Source: Leptospira jelokensis (lineage in GTDB: Bacteria; Spirochaetota; Leptospiria; Leptospirales; Leptospiraceae). Taken from it: DNA of 64,000 bases. Position numbers and translations under genes: made by a program. Every line of letters starts with the position of its first letter. Positions within the stretch are counted from its first letter, which is position 1. The notes beneath the pieces are model-generated. The model searched no databases. It saw only the letters and a program-made list of their open reading frames with translations, and was not told the origin of the DNA. Below, piece after piece: positions 35,065 to 44,913 of this stretch. Location of the stretch: contig NZ_RQGH01000033.1 of NCBI RefSeq assembly GCF_004769635.1, positions 1-64,000 on the forward strand, read 5' to 3'.

Positions 35065-36114
35065 ATGAATGCAAAATACCTTCGACCACTCAGTATCGGT
35101 CTCATCGTTCTTATTTTCCTATTTGGGATGTACCATTTCACAAAGTCCAATGAGTTTGGTTCCCCAAGTGAGGAGAATCCAAATGACAAAGCGGAATCTT
35201 TTTTTCGAACGCAAAGTGATGGGTTTTCTGTGGATCCCTTTTATTTAGAATCAGCAAAATCTATCTTTTCACCCGATGGTCAATTTTTACGTTTTGATGA
35301 AATCATCGCCAAAGCAAAGTCAGGTGAACTAAATCTCATCTCTGAATTATGGAATTTAAGGCGTCAATGCCCAGAAGGTAGCACACGCGAACAATGCCAC
35401 GAATACATCAAAGCGTTTATCCAAAACGAGTATTCTGGAGAGGATGCTAAAAAACTTTTGAACTTACTTACAAATTATTTGAAGTATGAAGAAGCAATGG
35501 TTCAACTTGATCCAAGTTCCAAGTCTTATACAAATGCTGAAAGATATGAACAAATCAAACAACTCCGAAGGAAGTATTTTTCAAAAGATGATGCTGAACT
35601 TATTTTTGGATTGGAAGAAGCAACTGCAGATTTTAGTTTCAATAGAAAAAATTTTTTGGATGAAACCAAAAACCTAAAAGCAGACGAACGAATTCGTTTG
35701 TATGAAGACTATCGAAAAAAATCCTTTGGCCCTTATTACAATGCAATTGTCAACAGGGAACCACAGTATGATAAATTTGAAACTGAGATGGACCTTAGAC
35801 AAATCGAACTTTCAAAACTCTCAAGTTCAGATAGAGAAACAAAGGAAAGAGAGGTGCGCATTCGTTACTTTGGAAAAGATGGAAACGAACGAATGGAAAA
35901 GGTCTTAAAAGAAATCAGAGAAGAAGAAGAAAAAATCACCAAACTCGAAGTAGAAGAATCTAATTATCTCAAAAACAATCCCAATCTTTCCGATTCTGAA
36001 AAAGAAAAAAAATTGATGGAACTTCGTATCAAAACATTAGGCAGTAAAGAACTTGCAGAAGAATACACAAGAAGATTGGAGTATGAAAAAACACTTAAAA
36101 ATTCCGGGAATTAG
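35065..36114 (+). CDS. Lipase foldase (Lif/LipB-type chaperone)
   Basis: 349 residues from the ATG at 35065. An N-terminal anchor helix (SIGLIVLIFLFGMYHF) is followed by a charged, almost wholly helical periplasmic region. It has the lipase-chaperone pattern SDGFSVDPFYLESAKSIFSPDGQFLRFDEI, then repeated helices with RRKYFSKDDAELIFGLEE and VRIRYFGKDGNERM. The classical RxxFDY motif is not cleanly present, so this is a divergent member. Position straight after a foldase-dependent type of lipase supports the call. Its end overlaps the start of lnt by about 30 bases. Confidence 0.5.
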   Translation: MNAKYLRPLSIGLIVLIFLFGMYHFTKSNEFGSPSEENPNDKAESFFRTQSDGFSVDPFYLESAKSIFSPDGQFLRFDEIIAKAKSGELNLISELWNLRRQCPEGSTREQCHEYIKAFIQNEYSGEDAKKLLNLLTNYLKYEEAMVQLDPSSKSYTNAERYEQIKQLRRKYFSKDDAELIFGLEEATADFSFNRKNFLDETKNLKADERIRLYEDYRKKSFGPYYNAIVNREPQYDKFETEMDLRQIELSKLSSSDRETKEREVRIRYFGKDGNERMEKVLKEIREEEEKITKLEVEESNYLKNNPNLSDSEKEKKLMELRIKTLGSKELAEEYTRRLEYEKTLKNSGN

Positions 36115-37705
36115 TTCTCCATTCGCGTATCTTCTATTCGCTGCGATTTTTTTTGCATTCTCATTAGAACCCTTTGGATTTGCCACCTCTGGGTTTTTGT
36201 GTTTATTTTTTATATTACTCGTTACAAAAGAGATCATTAGGGAAAAAAAGTTTCTCCAAACAATTTTATACACAATTGTATTTTCGTTTTTTGTTACCTG
36301 TACTTCTTTTTATTGGATGGGGAACGCAATCCAAAACATCACCGGACATGGAATCCTAGTTTCAACCTTACTCTTTATACTGTATGGATTTTTTTCCTTT
36401 TATAAAATAGGAACCATATTCATCGGAACGTATCTCATCTCCAAATACCGTTTGGTCACCGATACAAAATTTTATTTATTCATTTTCCCATCTCTCTTCC
36501 TCATTTCTGATTGGCTCTGTCCAATGGTGTTCCCTGTCTATTGGGGAGATCTCTTTCGCAACCAAATCCTTTGGCGTCAAATCGCCAGGTTTGGAGTAGA
36601 AGTCTTGGGTTTTGTTTCCATCCTCTCAGTGGCTTTGCTTTACCTTTTGGTCCACAAAAGAGTAAGTGATGGGAAACAATCGTTTTTGTATTTGGCACCC
36701 ATCTTTTTTATTTTTTGTGCCAATCTCTATTTTTTGGCTGAAACCATCCCTTCCCCTACCTCACTTCACTTAGCTTTGGTCCAACCGAATACACCCTATG
36801 CGAAAAATGAAATCCGGGAAGACTTTGGATTCATGACGAAGGCCATACAAGATGTGTATAACCTCGCAGAAGAAGCCATTCGCAATGCTCCCAAACCCAT
36901 TGATGCCTTGGTTTTACCAGAATCATCCATTCCATTTTTAGGTACCCTTACATCCGACCATCCTCGGTCTACCTATAGCAAAAGTTTTGTGGAGATCACG
37001 GAAACACTTGTCGAACGATCAAATTCCCCACTTCTTTTCAATGAACTTGTTTGGGATGGAGGTTCCAGAAATTCATTTAGCATATTAAAACCCATCACCT
37101 TACAAACTGATAGGCGGTACAAACACATCCTATTGCCGTTCGGAGAATACCTCCCCTTTGAATCTGAATTCCCTTACCTACGAACCATCTTCCCCGAGGC
37201 AAGCCAACACATCCCAAATGGAGAATTTTTATCTCATTCCCTATCATCCAAAGAAGGACACTCGGTAGTTTTCACTCCTCTGATTTGTTACGAAGTATTG
37301 TATCCCGAATTTCTGAGAAGAATGGTAAACGAGTCCCCGTCAGAGCTCATCATCAACCTCACGAATGATTCTTGGTTTGAAAGTGTAACCGAAACCAAAC
37401 AACATGCAGGAGCTGGCAGATTAAGAGCGATTGAAACTGGTAGGCCATACATTCGGTCTGCAGTTTCCGGTATGACAACGGCATACGATCCTTGGGGGCG
37501 AGAGATGATGGGTGAACTTCCTATCTTTCAAAAGGCAATTGGGTACCTGGATGTGATGACAGTTCCCAAAGAAAGGAAAACAAGTTATTTGTCCATAGGA
37601 CCCTATCCATGGAGGATATTGGCTCTTTTTCTCTTATTTTTCGCATTTTTCACGAGTCCTAGAGCTCTAGACTCACATAAAAAGAAAAATGAAATTGAAA
37701 TTTAG
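36083..37705 (+). CDS. lnt: Apolipoprotein N-acyltransferase
   Basis: 540 residues. The ATG at 36083 lies within the end of the foldase gene; an earlier in-frame start at 36053 would add little. About six membrane helices precede a nitrilase-like domain with the Glu in ALVLPESSIPF, the Lys region HILLPFGEYLPF and the Cys in PLICYEVLYPEF. It adds the third acyl chain to lipoproteins, in keeping with the many lipoproteins of this genome. Confidence 0.5.
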   Translation: MKKHLKIPGISSPFAYLLFAAIFFAFSLEPFGFATSGFLCLFFILLVTKEIIREKKFLQTILYTIVFSFFVTCTSFYWMGNAIQNITGHGILVSTLLFILYGFFSFYKIGTIFIGTYLISKYRLVTDTKFYLFIFPSLFLISDWLCPMVFPVYWGDLFRNQILWRQIARFGVEVLGFVSILSVALLYLLVHKRVSDGKQSFLYLAPIFFIFCANLYFLAETIPSPTSLHLALVQPNTPYAKNEIREDFGFMTKAIQDVYNLAEEAIRNAPKPIDALVLPESSIPFLGTLTSDHPRSTYSKSFVEITETLVERSNSPLLFNELVWDGGSRNSFSILKPITLQTDRRYKHILLPFGEYLPFESEFPYLRTIFPEASQHIPNGEFLSHSLSSKEGHSVVFTPLICYEVLYPEFLRRMVNESPSELIINLTNDSWFESVTETKQHAGAGRLRAIETGRPYIRSAVSGMTTAYDPWGREMMGELPIFQKAIGYLDVMTVPKERKTSYLSIGPYPWRILALFLLFFAFFTSPRALDSHKKKNEIEI

Positions 37706-37730
37706 CATAGGATAGAAAGGCTATTCGAAT

Positions 37731-38027
37731 ATGGAATGGGAAAAAATACTTCGCGATGCAGTAAAAGAAAACTCGATTAAGGAGTTGTATCTGAGAAAGG
37801 TACCATCACTTAAGACTTGCGAAGATTGGAATAAAGTTGTAGAAGTGGGAACTGTTGACCACAAAACCAAATATGCATACTACAAGGGTGGGCTTGTGAA
37901 ATACGGAGAACGATTGTTCTTTGTCACACAAGAAAGATTGGATGCGGTTTCCCCATTTCGGAAATGGGATTTTAAAAGCAAAATCAAAGTCACCGATCCA
38001 GAACTCACGGTTGGCGAAAAAAAATAA
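37731..38027 (+). CDS. Small protein of unknown function
   Basis: 98 residues, soluble, mixed charge (EWEKILRDAVKENSIKELYLRKVPSL, then YYKGGLVKYGERLFFVTQERLD). It follows lnt by 25 bases in the same direction and is followed by a bidirectional terminator. No family recognised; its length and composition look like a real gene. Confidence 0.5.
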   Translation: MEWEKILRDAVKENSIKELYLRKVPSLKTCEDWNKVVEVGTVDHKTKYAYYKGGLVKYGERLFFVTQERLDAVSPFRKWDFKSKIKVTDPELTVGEKK

Positions 38028-38069
38028 TCATTTCGTTGCATAGCCCCCTCGCTTAAAGCAGGAAAGCAT

Positions 38070-38102
38070 AAAAAAGACCAACAAAAGTTGGTCTTTTTTT
38101 TT
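38070..38102. terminator. Bidirectional terminator
   Basis: Stem GACCAAC / GTTGGTC with an AAAA loop, extended by A and T runs on each side. It serves the convergent genes ending at 38027 and 38152. Confidence 0.5.
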
Positions 38103-38151
38103 TAAATGGATCTGATTTAGAACGAATCTACCAGGAGATTTGTTTTTGGAG

Positions 38152-40152
38152 CTAACGATTCAAACGGATGATCATATTGAGTTTTTCGGCAATGGCAATC
38201 ACTTCCATCACTTTTGACTTTTCAATGATGATACCCGTTGGGCTCACTTCTTCTAACACAAACTTTTTCCCTTTGATCTGACCAAGAAGCAGTTCCATCA
38301 CTTGGGAGTCTTTGGTTCTGAGGAGAACAGAATCTTCCGTAATGGTCACAATTGGTAAATTGTTCCCCCAATCATCGAGCAAAAAGAGTAAGTTTTGGGC
38401 AAGTTCCGCCTTGGAAGACTCTCTTAAGAAATGAATGAAAGTTTCTTTGTCATACCCAAGTAAAATTCCCAATTGGAAACTGTCCTTTGTGAGTAAAAAG
38501 GTATACACTCGATCATAATCTTTGAGTTCACAAAACGCCTTGAGTAAATGGATCCCATGTAACGAAACACGATCCGGGAATGCGATGATGGAAAAGTCTG
38601 GGTTGATGGTAATCCCACCTTTTTCCGTCACAGTCACAAGTGGTTCGTGGTTGAAGTAATGGAGTCCAAGCTCCGATAAACTCAAATTTCTTTGAGGGTA
38701 TTCCACTTCAATGAGACCAAAGAGTTGTAAGTAAAAAATTGCAGAGATGATTTCTTTTCGAAGGTCTGCCAAATCCTCTTCATAGGTTTTGATTTGGAAG
38801 GTAGGAGCAAACACCAAATGGTCACGGATGATGTGAGAAAAAATCACAGAAGTGTTGATTTTACCATGTGCCATGATGAGTTTTACTGTTTTGTCCAAAA
38901 TTCCTTTTTCATAAAATGGAACTTCTGTTGCAGTGAAAACTTCTGGAGGGTTTAGCCTACGAGTCCTTGCTTCATTCACTTCGTGAATCACAAGTTTCAT
39001 GATTTCAAAAATATCTTTTTTGAGAAAATCATCCGTTTCTTGGATGAGAATTACATTTTCTCCCTTGATGTCTACATAGCCTAACAGCTTTAAGATGGGA
39101 AGAATGAGTTCAATTTGATAAACCTGGCTTTTTTCAGGGAAAATTTCAATATCTGGAGATAATAGTTCCGTTTCCGTTCTTTTATGATCTGCCTGTTTGA
39201 TTTTTCCTGACTTCGCAAGGTTCAATCCTTTTCTGGAAATATAAGAAATCAGTTTTTTAACGTTTAAGAAAAAATCGAGGCCGTTCGCAGAAATTTTTTC
39301 CTGACGAACACGAGTTCCTTTTTTGACAGGTGGTAAAATCGGTGAAAACTGTAGATGGTCGAGAATTTCTTTTGGGATGACAATCACACGAATGAATTTG
39401 TCTTCCACATAATACAAATCACGCACCAAATGAAGCGCTGTTAGGTGAGGGATTGTTTGTTCAAACTTCCCACGATTGACTGTGATATAATTACGGATTG
39501 TATCAGCTTCAATCACTCCACCATGGATGTAAATTTGGTGTAAAACATCTTTATCGAAGTCAGAAAGATCATCGATTATCTTTTGTAAGAACTCTGCACT
39601 AAGTGCATGTTTTAAAAAGGTATCAATGTGTTCCCCTTTTTTGACACCAACTGCTTCTTTCCACTCTTCTGGAAGTTCCGCAAGTGTAGCCTTGTGAAGG
39701 GATTTTTCAATGGAATACTTAAACTTTTCACCCTTAGGGTTTGTTTCTACTTTGATGAGTTTTTGGTATTCATCATAGGTATGGTATTTATCTAAATTAT
39801 TAGTAAGGCGTTCGCGGTTTTTTCTTTGGTATAAAAGATAATACTTTCGAAGGACGTTTAACTCCATCTCCACGTTGATTGGTGGGATGTTGACCTTTCT
39901 CGAAATTTCTCCGAGTGTCATCACCCCTTTGTTCTTCAAGATGGAGGTGAGGATATTGACTTGCAGTGGAGTGAACTTTTCCAAAACACCTTTGAGGTAA
40001 AATTCGTTTTGGAAGATCTCCATGAGACCCAAAATGGTCGATTTTTTGTCCTTTCCTGGGATCTTTTGGATGTTCCAAAGATTTGCGATTTTTTTGATCT
40101 CGTTGAGATCGAGTTTCTCTAACTCTTGGTACAGGACAGTTTCTTGGCTCAT
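38152..40152 (-). CDS. Helicase-associated (XPB/Ssl2-like) domain protein without a motor
   Basis: 666 residues, soluble. Winged-helix-like segments are seen near the start ([32 protein letters not shown]) and again near 195. The C-terminal part, [26 protein letters not shown] followed by [26 protein letters not shown], matches the Helicase_C_3 module found with XPB-type helicases. I see no Walker motifs, so it is not itself a helicase. It may act in DNA repair or transcription with a partner elsewhere. It stands alone and is divergent from the UbiB-like gene. Confidence 0.5.
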   Translation of the reverse strand: MSQETVLYQELEKLDLNEIKKIANLWNIQKIPGKDKKSTILGLMEIFQNEFYLKGVLEKFTPLQVNILTSILKNKGVMTLGEISRKVNIPPINVEMELNVLRKYYLLYQRKNRERLTNNLDKYHTYDEYQKLIKVETNPKGEKFKYSIEKSLHKATLAELPEEWKEAVGVKKGEHIDTFLKHALSAEFLQKIIDDLSDFDKDVLHQIYIHGGVIEADTIRNYITVNRGKFEQTIPHLTALHLVRDLYYVEDKFIRVIVIPKEILDHLQFSPILPPVKKGTRVRQEKISANGLDFFLNVKKLISYISRKGLNLAKSGKIKQADHKRTETELLSPDIEIFPEKSQVYQIELILPILKLLGYVDIKGENVILIQETDDFLKKDIFEIMKLVIHEVNEARTRRLNPPEVFTATEVPFYEKGILDKTVKLIMAHGKINTSVIFSHIIRDHLVFAPTFQIKTYEEDLADLRKEIISAIFYLQLFGLIEVEYPQRNLSLSELGLHYFNHEPLVTVTEKGGITINPDFSIIAFPDRVSLHGIHLLKAFCELKDYDRVYTFLLTKDSFQLGILLGYDKETFIHFLRESSKAELAQNLLFLLDDWGNNLPIVTITEDSVLLRTKDSQVMELLLGQIKGKKFVLEEVSPTGIIIEKSKVMEVIAIAEKLNMIIRLNR

Positions 40153-40267
40153 GGGTGCGATTTGATAAGTTTTTGGTTGGGACCTATTCCTGCAACTCTA
40201 TTTCAATTGTAGGTTCGGAGTCCATTTTGTCGTTTCCAAACCCCATTTGCATCGCAAATTAGGGTTT

Positions 40268-41572
40268 ATGGACTCATTTTCCGAGATTGTTTCTTTTGGC
40301 CTCCACTCAAGCCTCCGAGTGGCACATTCCAGCTTTGTGTTCTCGACTAGACTTGTTGGAATCCTGGCAAAACTTGCCAAAGCCGAGCCGAACCACAGAG
40401 AGATTGCCATCTCCCTAAGAGAAGCCTTTTCCCAATTGGGAGCTACGTACATAAAACTCGGACAATTCATTGCCAGTGCCCCTTCCCTTTTCCCCTTGGA
40501 ATACGTGGAAGAGATGCAGGCCTGCCTCGATTCCGTAAGGCCAGTCCATTTCCGTGAGATCCGTTCTTCCGTCGAAAGGGAACTTGGTGGAAAACTAGAA
40601 ACCCTATTCCATAGTTTTGACGAAACACCATTGGCTTCGGCTTCCATTGCGCAAGTCCATGCAGCTGTCACAAAAGAAGGATTGGATGTAGTCGTGAAAG
40701 TCCAAAGGCCAGATGTCCACCTAACTTTAAAAACCGATATGCAGATTTTAGGAATCCTCACAAAGGTGTTAGAGATCATTGCCCCTGAGTTTAAAAAATC
40801 GGGACTCACCGCTATGTTCCAAGAATTCCAAACCTCTATTTTACAAGAAATTGATTTCATCCAAGAAGCCAAAAACATTGAAGAGTTTGAATCTTATCTT
40901 TTAAAAGCAAAGGAAACACGAGCCCGAGTTCCACGTGTGTACCATACACTTTCCACAAAAAAAGTATTAACCATGGAAAGGTTTTACGGAGTTCCCATCA
41001 CGGATGAAAAAGGATTAAAACAATTTACAGACAACCCAAGAAAGGTTTTGAGTGATGCTCTTGAAATTTGGTTTTCCTCTTTGTCCAACCAAGGTTTTTT
41101 CCACGCTGACGTACACGCTGGAAACCTCATGATCCTAAAAGATGGTAGCATTGGTTTTATCGACTTTGGAATCGTTGGCAGGATTTCACCTAAAATTTGG
41201 CGAGGTCTTATGTTATTCACACAAGGGATTGGAATCGGCGAACCGACTCTCGTTGCCAAAGGACTGGTTGAAATGGATTCAACCGATAGTGGTGTGAACC
41301 CCACTCTTCTTGCCAAAGAATTAGATTCTGTGTTTAACGAATTAGAATCTGTTTATGTGCATTTGACAGAAAACGAAATGTTTGATGAATCCAAGGTGAA
41401 TCGAATTATGTTCGATATGAAGGAAATTGCCGAAAAAAATGGATTAAAAATCCCAAGGGAATTTGCCCTCCTCATGAAACAAATGTTATACTTCGATAGA
41501 TATGTAAAATCAATGGCTCCAGAGATCAACTTGTTCCGTGACTCACAAAATTTTGTGATAGGGAAAACATGA
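40268..41572 (+). CDS. UbiB/ABC1-type atypical kinase
   Basis: 434 residues from the ATG at 40268. The ABC1 marks are present: YIKLGQFIASAPSLFP (KxGQ motif), SASIAQVHAA, VVVKVQRPDV, FHADVHAGNLMI (catalytic loop) and IGFIDFGIVGRI (the metal-binding DFG). The C-terminal membrane helices of UbiB proper are not obvious. Its stop overlaps the FeoA start (ATGA), so it is the first gene of the ferrous-iron operon. Confidence 0.5.
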   Translation: MDSFSEIVSFGLHSSLRVAHSSFVFSTRLVGILAKLAKAEPNHREIAISLREAFSQLGATYIKLGQFIASAPSLFPLEYVEEMQACLDSVRPVHFREIRSSVERELGGKLETLFHSFDETPLASASIAQVHAAVTKEGLDVVVKVQRPDVHLTLKTDMQILGILTKVLEIIAPEFKKSGLTAMFQEFQTSILQEIDFIQEAKNIEEFESYLLKAKETRARVPRVYHTLSTKKVLTMERFYGVPITDEKGLKQFTDNPRKVLSDALEIWFSSLSNQGFFHADVHAGNLMILKDGSIGFIDFGIVGRISPKIWRGLMLFTQGIGIGEPTLVAKGLVEMDSTDSGVNPTLLAKELDSVFNELESVYVHLTENEMFDESKVNRIMFDMKEIAEKNGLKIPREFALLMKQMLYFDRYVKSMAPEINLFRDSQNFVIGKT

Positions 41573-41802
41573 CCTTACTTGACTTAAGCGAAGGTCAATC
41601 CGCAGAAATAGAGTCCATCAATATGGACAAATTGCCGAAACCGATGCTCACGGAACTTTTGGAACTCGGATTTTTTCCTGGTGCTAGGATTTTATTGAAA
41701 ACCAAATCAGTCGTACTTGGTAAGTTGATATGCACACTCGGTGGGACAACCATCGGCTTACGAATGAAAGACGGAGAAGCGATTTTACTGAAAACCACCT
41801 AA
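41569..41802 (+). CDS. feoA: Ferrous iron transport protein A
   Basis: 77 residues with the FeoA SH3-like fold: LLDLSEGQSAEIESI, PMLTELLELGFFPGARILLKTKS, and the closing RMKDGEAILLK. It supports FeoB at the inner membrane. It starts inside the last codons of the UbiB-like gene and ends two bases before feoB. Confidence 0.5.
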   Translation: MTLLDLSEGQSAEIESINMDKLPKPMLTELLELGFFPGARILLKTKSVVLGKLICTLGGTTIGLRMKDGEAILLKTT

Positions 41803-41804
41803 CA

Positions 41805-43877
41805 ATGAAAGAAAAAAACATTTATCTTGTCGGAAATCCAAACTGTGGTAAAACCACACTATTCAACCAACTCACAGGCCTAACACAAAAAACAGGAAAC
41901 TTCAGTGGTGTCACTGTCGAAAAAAAAGAAGGTTTTGTTTCACTACCAGATTTTGAATTAAAAATTACCGACTTACCGGGAACCTATGGACTTGGTGGGA
42001 TTGCAGAAGATAAAAAAATTGCTTACGAAGTATTATTACAAAGAAAAGAAGACGAAGTTGTTATTTATGTTTTGGATGCACTCAATTTAGAACGTGGTTT
42101 ACAATTTTTATTACAAATCATCGATATGGGAGTGCCTACTCTCGTTGTCCTCACGATGAAGGATGTATTAGAGAAAAAACGAATCCAATTTGATTTAGAA
42201 AAACTAAAACAATCCCTTGGTTTACAGATCGTACTTGTGAACGCTAAGTCGGGAGATGGGATCACCGAATTAAAAGCCTTACTGACAAAGGAAAATACAT
42301 TTCAAAAACAAAAAAGGCTCTGGAAGTGGGAACCAAAAGAAGAATCGTTATTAACTTCATTAAAACAAAAACTAAACATCAATACAAATGAAGCAGAGTT
42401 TTTCCTGTCCCAAGCATTGAAATTTTTGAATGGGGATACCCATCTACAAGACAATCGTTACCTAAACCAATTCCCTGAACCAACAAAACTTTTATTAAAA
42501 AAAGAACTAACGGCAAAAGAATTTCAATTTGGGTACCAAGAGGAAATGATCCATCGATCAATTCTCATTAAAAAAATCATTTCAGATACCATCAAATATC
42601 CGATTTCCAATAAGGGTAGCTTCGGAGAAAAACTGGATTCACTTTTTTTACACCCAGTTCTCGGTTTTCTTTGTTTTTTCTTTTTGATGGGAATCTTATT
42701 CCAAAGTTTATTTAGTTTTGCGGAAGTTCCGATGGACTTAATTGAATTTGGAATCACCAACTTACAATCCTTTGTTGCCAGTTATTTACCCGATGGGCCA
42801 TTTCGATCTTTACTCGTTGAAGGGATACTCGGTGGTGTAGGTAGTGTGATCGTATTTATCCCACAAATTGCCCTACTCTTTTTATTCATTGGGATTTTAG
42901 AAGAATCTGGATACTTGGCTCGAGCAAGTTTTTTAACCGACCGATTGATGGGAAAATTTGGCCTCTCAGGAAAATCGTTTATCCCACTTCTTTCTTCTGC
43001 TGCCTGTGCAGTGCCTGCCATTCTCGGGACAAGGACCATCGAAAACAAATCTGATCGCTTCACAACGATTATGGTGTCTCCACTGATCATGTGTTCGGCG
43101 AGATATCCAGTTTATATTTTAATCGTAGGAACTGTCTTTAGTTACCCACCAATTTTTGGAATTTTTAATGTACAAGGTTTTGTTTTGTTTTCTATGTTTT
43201 TTATAGGAATGGCAATGAGTTTTACCTTTGCACTTATCTTTAGAAAAACTGTATTTAAAGAAAATGCTTCTTACTTTGTGATGGAATTGCCCAGATACAA
43301 TGTTCCTTCCATAAGAAGTTTGTTTTTTACGGTATACGGAAAAGTGAAATCATTTTTGGCATCTGCAGGCCAAATCATTCTTTATATTTCCATTTTGTTA
43401 TGGTTCCTAAGCCACTTCCCTGCGGAATACAAAAACGATGTTTGGGAAACAAGTCCGATCGAAACTTCATATATCGGTAGATTGGGGAAGGGAATCGAAC
43501 CTGCGATTGCTCCACTTGGATTTGATTGGAAAATTGGAATTTCCATTCTCACTTCCTTTGCCGCAAGGGAAGTCATGGTTTCCACCTTAGCTGTATTATA
43601 TGGATCAGAGGAGGAAGGTGAAGAATCAGAATCTCTGAGAGAGACGTTACGGGCTGATAAAAGACCAGATGGATCCCTTGTTTGGACTCCTCTCACTGGG
43701 CTCTCACTCCTATTGTTTTTTGCGTTTGCAAGCCAATGTATGTCGACCCTTGCTGTCACAAAAAAGGAAACAGGAAGTTTATTTTGGCCAAGCATCCAAT
43801 TCCTATATATGACAACACTTGCCATATCTTCTTCCTTTATCGTTTACCAATTGGGAAAAATTTTAGGATTTGTATAA
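41805..43877 (+). CDS. feoB: Ferrous iron transporter FeoB
   Basis: 690 residues from the ATG at 41805. An N-terminal GTPase has G1 (GNPNCGKTTLFNQLTG), switch TGNFSGVTVE, and G3 (DLPGTYGL); the usual NxxD G4 appears as LTMKD. A helical spacer follows, then the transport domain with the family segments YLARASFLTDRLMGKFGLSGKSFIPLLSS and AAREVMVSTLAV, plus two gate-like repeats. It imports Fe2+. The operon is UbiB-like, feoA, feoB; there is no feoC. Confidence 0.5.
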   Translation: MKEKNIYLVGNPNCGKTTLFNQLTGLTQKTGNFSGVTVEKKEGFVSLPDFELKITDLPGTYGLGGIAEDKKIAYEVLLQRKEDEVVIYVLDALNLERGLQFLLQIIDMGVPTLVVLTMKDVLEKKRIQFDLEKLKQSLGLQIVLVNAKSGDGITELKALLTKENTFQKQKRLWKWEPKEESLLTSLKQKLNINTNEAEFFLSQALKFLNGDTHLQDNRYLNQFPEPTKLLLKKELTAKEFQFGYQEEMIHRSILIKKIISDTIKYPISNKGSFGEKLDSLFLHPVLGFLCFFFLMGILFQSLFSFAEVPMDLIEFGITNLQSFVASYLPDGPFRSLLVEGILGGVGSVIVFIPQIALLFLFIGILEESGYLARASFLTDRLMGKFGLSGKSFIPLLSSAACAVPAILGTRTIENKSDRFTTIMVSPLIMCSARYPVYILIVGTVFSYPPIFGIFNVQGFVLFSMFFIGMAMSFTFALIFRKTVFKENASYFVMELPRYNVPSIRSLFFTVYGKVKSFLASAGQIILYISILLWFLSHFPAEYKNDVWETSPIETSYIGRLGKGIEPAIAPLGFDWKIGISILTSFAAREVMVSTLAVLYGSEEEGEESESLRETLRADKRPDGSLVWTPLTGLSLLLFFAFASQCMSTLAVTKKETGSLFWPSIQFLYMTTLAISSSFIVYQLGKILGFV

Positions 43878-43907
43878 TCTGCCGACAATGAAATTTAGAG
43901 GTTTACT

Positions 43908-44900
43908 TTGGATTTTCATATTGGTAACAAAACTTTAACACGTAACTCAGAACCATATTTAGTCGCAGAAATTGGACTGAACCACAACGCTGACCTAGAA
44001 ATTGGAAAACGTACGATTGAAAAGGCAAAAGAATCGGGCGCACATGCAGTAAAATTCCAAACCTACAGAACAGAAGAGTTCATTGATGCCACAAATCCTG
44101 ATGTAAAGTTCTTATTCGATATCTTCAAACAATATGAACTAAACGAAAAATTCCACAAAGAGTTCCAAAAAACTGCTTTAGACCTCGGATTAGATTTTTT
44201 TTCCACACCACTTTGTGATTCCGCAGTGGATTTACTCTCAAGTCTCAATGTTCCTGTTTTCAAAATTGCTTCTGGGGACATTGTCAACTTATCCTTGTTA
44301 AACAAAGTGATCCAAACAAAAAAGCCTATCATCGTATCCACGGGGGCAGCATTACCTGAAGAAGTGATCCGTGCCATTTCCAAATTCCAAAGAGAGAACG
44401 TAGAAGTTTGTCTCTTACATTGTGTATCGATGTACCCAACTCCTTTGGGCAAAGTGAACTTAAAGTCCATTCCCTATTATTTGGATACAACAGACTATGT
44501 GGTTGGATTTAGTGACCATTCTGATGGGACAATCGCTTCCTCAATTGCCATCGGATTTGGGGCCGTTGTCATTGAAAAACATTTTACCTTGGACCGAAAT
44601 ATGGATGGTCCAGACCATACCATTTCCATGGACCCTGTTTCGTTTAAAAAACTAGCAGAAGATACAAAACAAAGTTTTTTGATGCGCGGTGATTATGGAA
44701 AAAACACACATAAAGAAGAAACTAGTGGTTGGTTTTATGGAAGAAGGTCTCTTTACAAACAAGGTGATTCAGTGATGAGTCTAAGGCCTGCTCTTCACAC
44801 TAAAGAAAAAGCGGTTTTGAATTCTTGGGAATTGGAATTGGTAGGTGATCCTTCCCTATTACCGGAAGGGCCCATCCGATTGGCACCTATCAAAAAATAG
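43908..44900 (+). CDS. NeuB/SpsE-type nonulosonate synthase
   Basis: 330 residues, starting at a TTG with AGAGG seven bases upstream. The NeuB marks are AEIGLNHNADLEIG, AVKFQTYRTEEF, FFSTPLCDSAVDLL, FKIASGDI, GFSDHSDGTIA and EKHFTLDRNMDGPDH, followed by a C-terminal antifreeze-like (SAF) domain. It condenses phosphoenolpyruvate with an amino sugar to form sialic-acid-like sugars used in surface glycans. No other genes of such a pathway are next to it. Confidence 0.5.
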   Translation: MDFHIGNKTLTRNSEPYLVAEIGLNHNADLEIGKRTIEKAKESGAHAVKFQTYRTEEFIDATNPDVKFLFDIFKQYELNEKFHKEFQKTALDLGLDFFSTPLCDSAVDLLSSLNVPVFKIASGDIVNLSLLNKVIQTKKPIIVSTGAALPEEVIRAISKFQRENVEVCLLHCVSMYPTPLGKVNLKSIPYYLDTTDYVVGFSDHSDGTIASSIAIGFGAVVIEKHFTLDRNMDGPDHTISMDPVSFKKLAEDTKQSFLMRGDYGKNTHKEETSGWFYGRRSLYKQGDSVMSLRPALHTKEKAVLNSWELELVGDPSLLPEGPIRLAPIKK

Positions 44901-44911
44901 GTGCCAATAAG
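44880..44911. terminator. Terminator spanning the end of the NeuB-type gene
   Basis: Stem TTGGCACCTAT / ATAGGTGCCAA with a CAAAAA loop. It includes the stop codon of the synthase gene and lies just before the convergent gene's stop. Confidence 0.5.
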
Positions 44912-44913
44912 TT

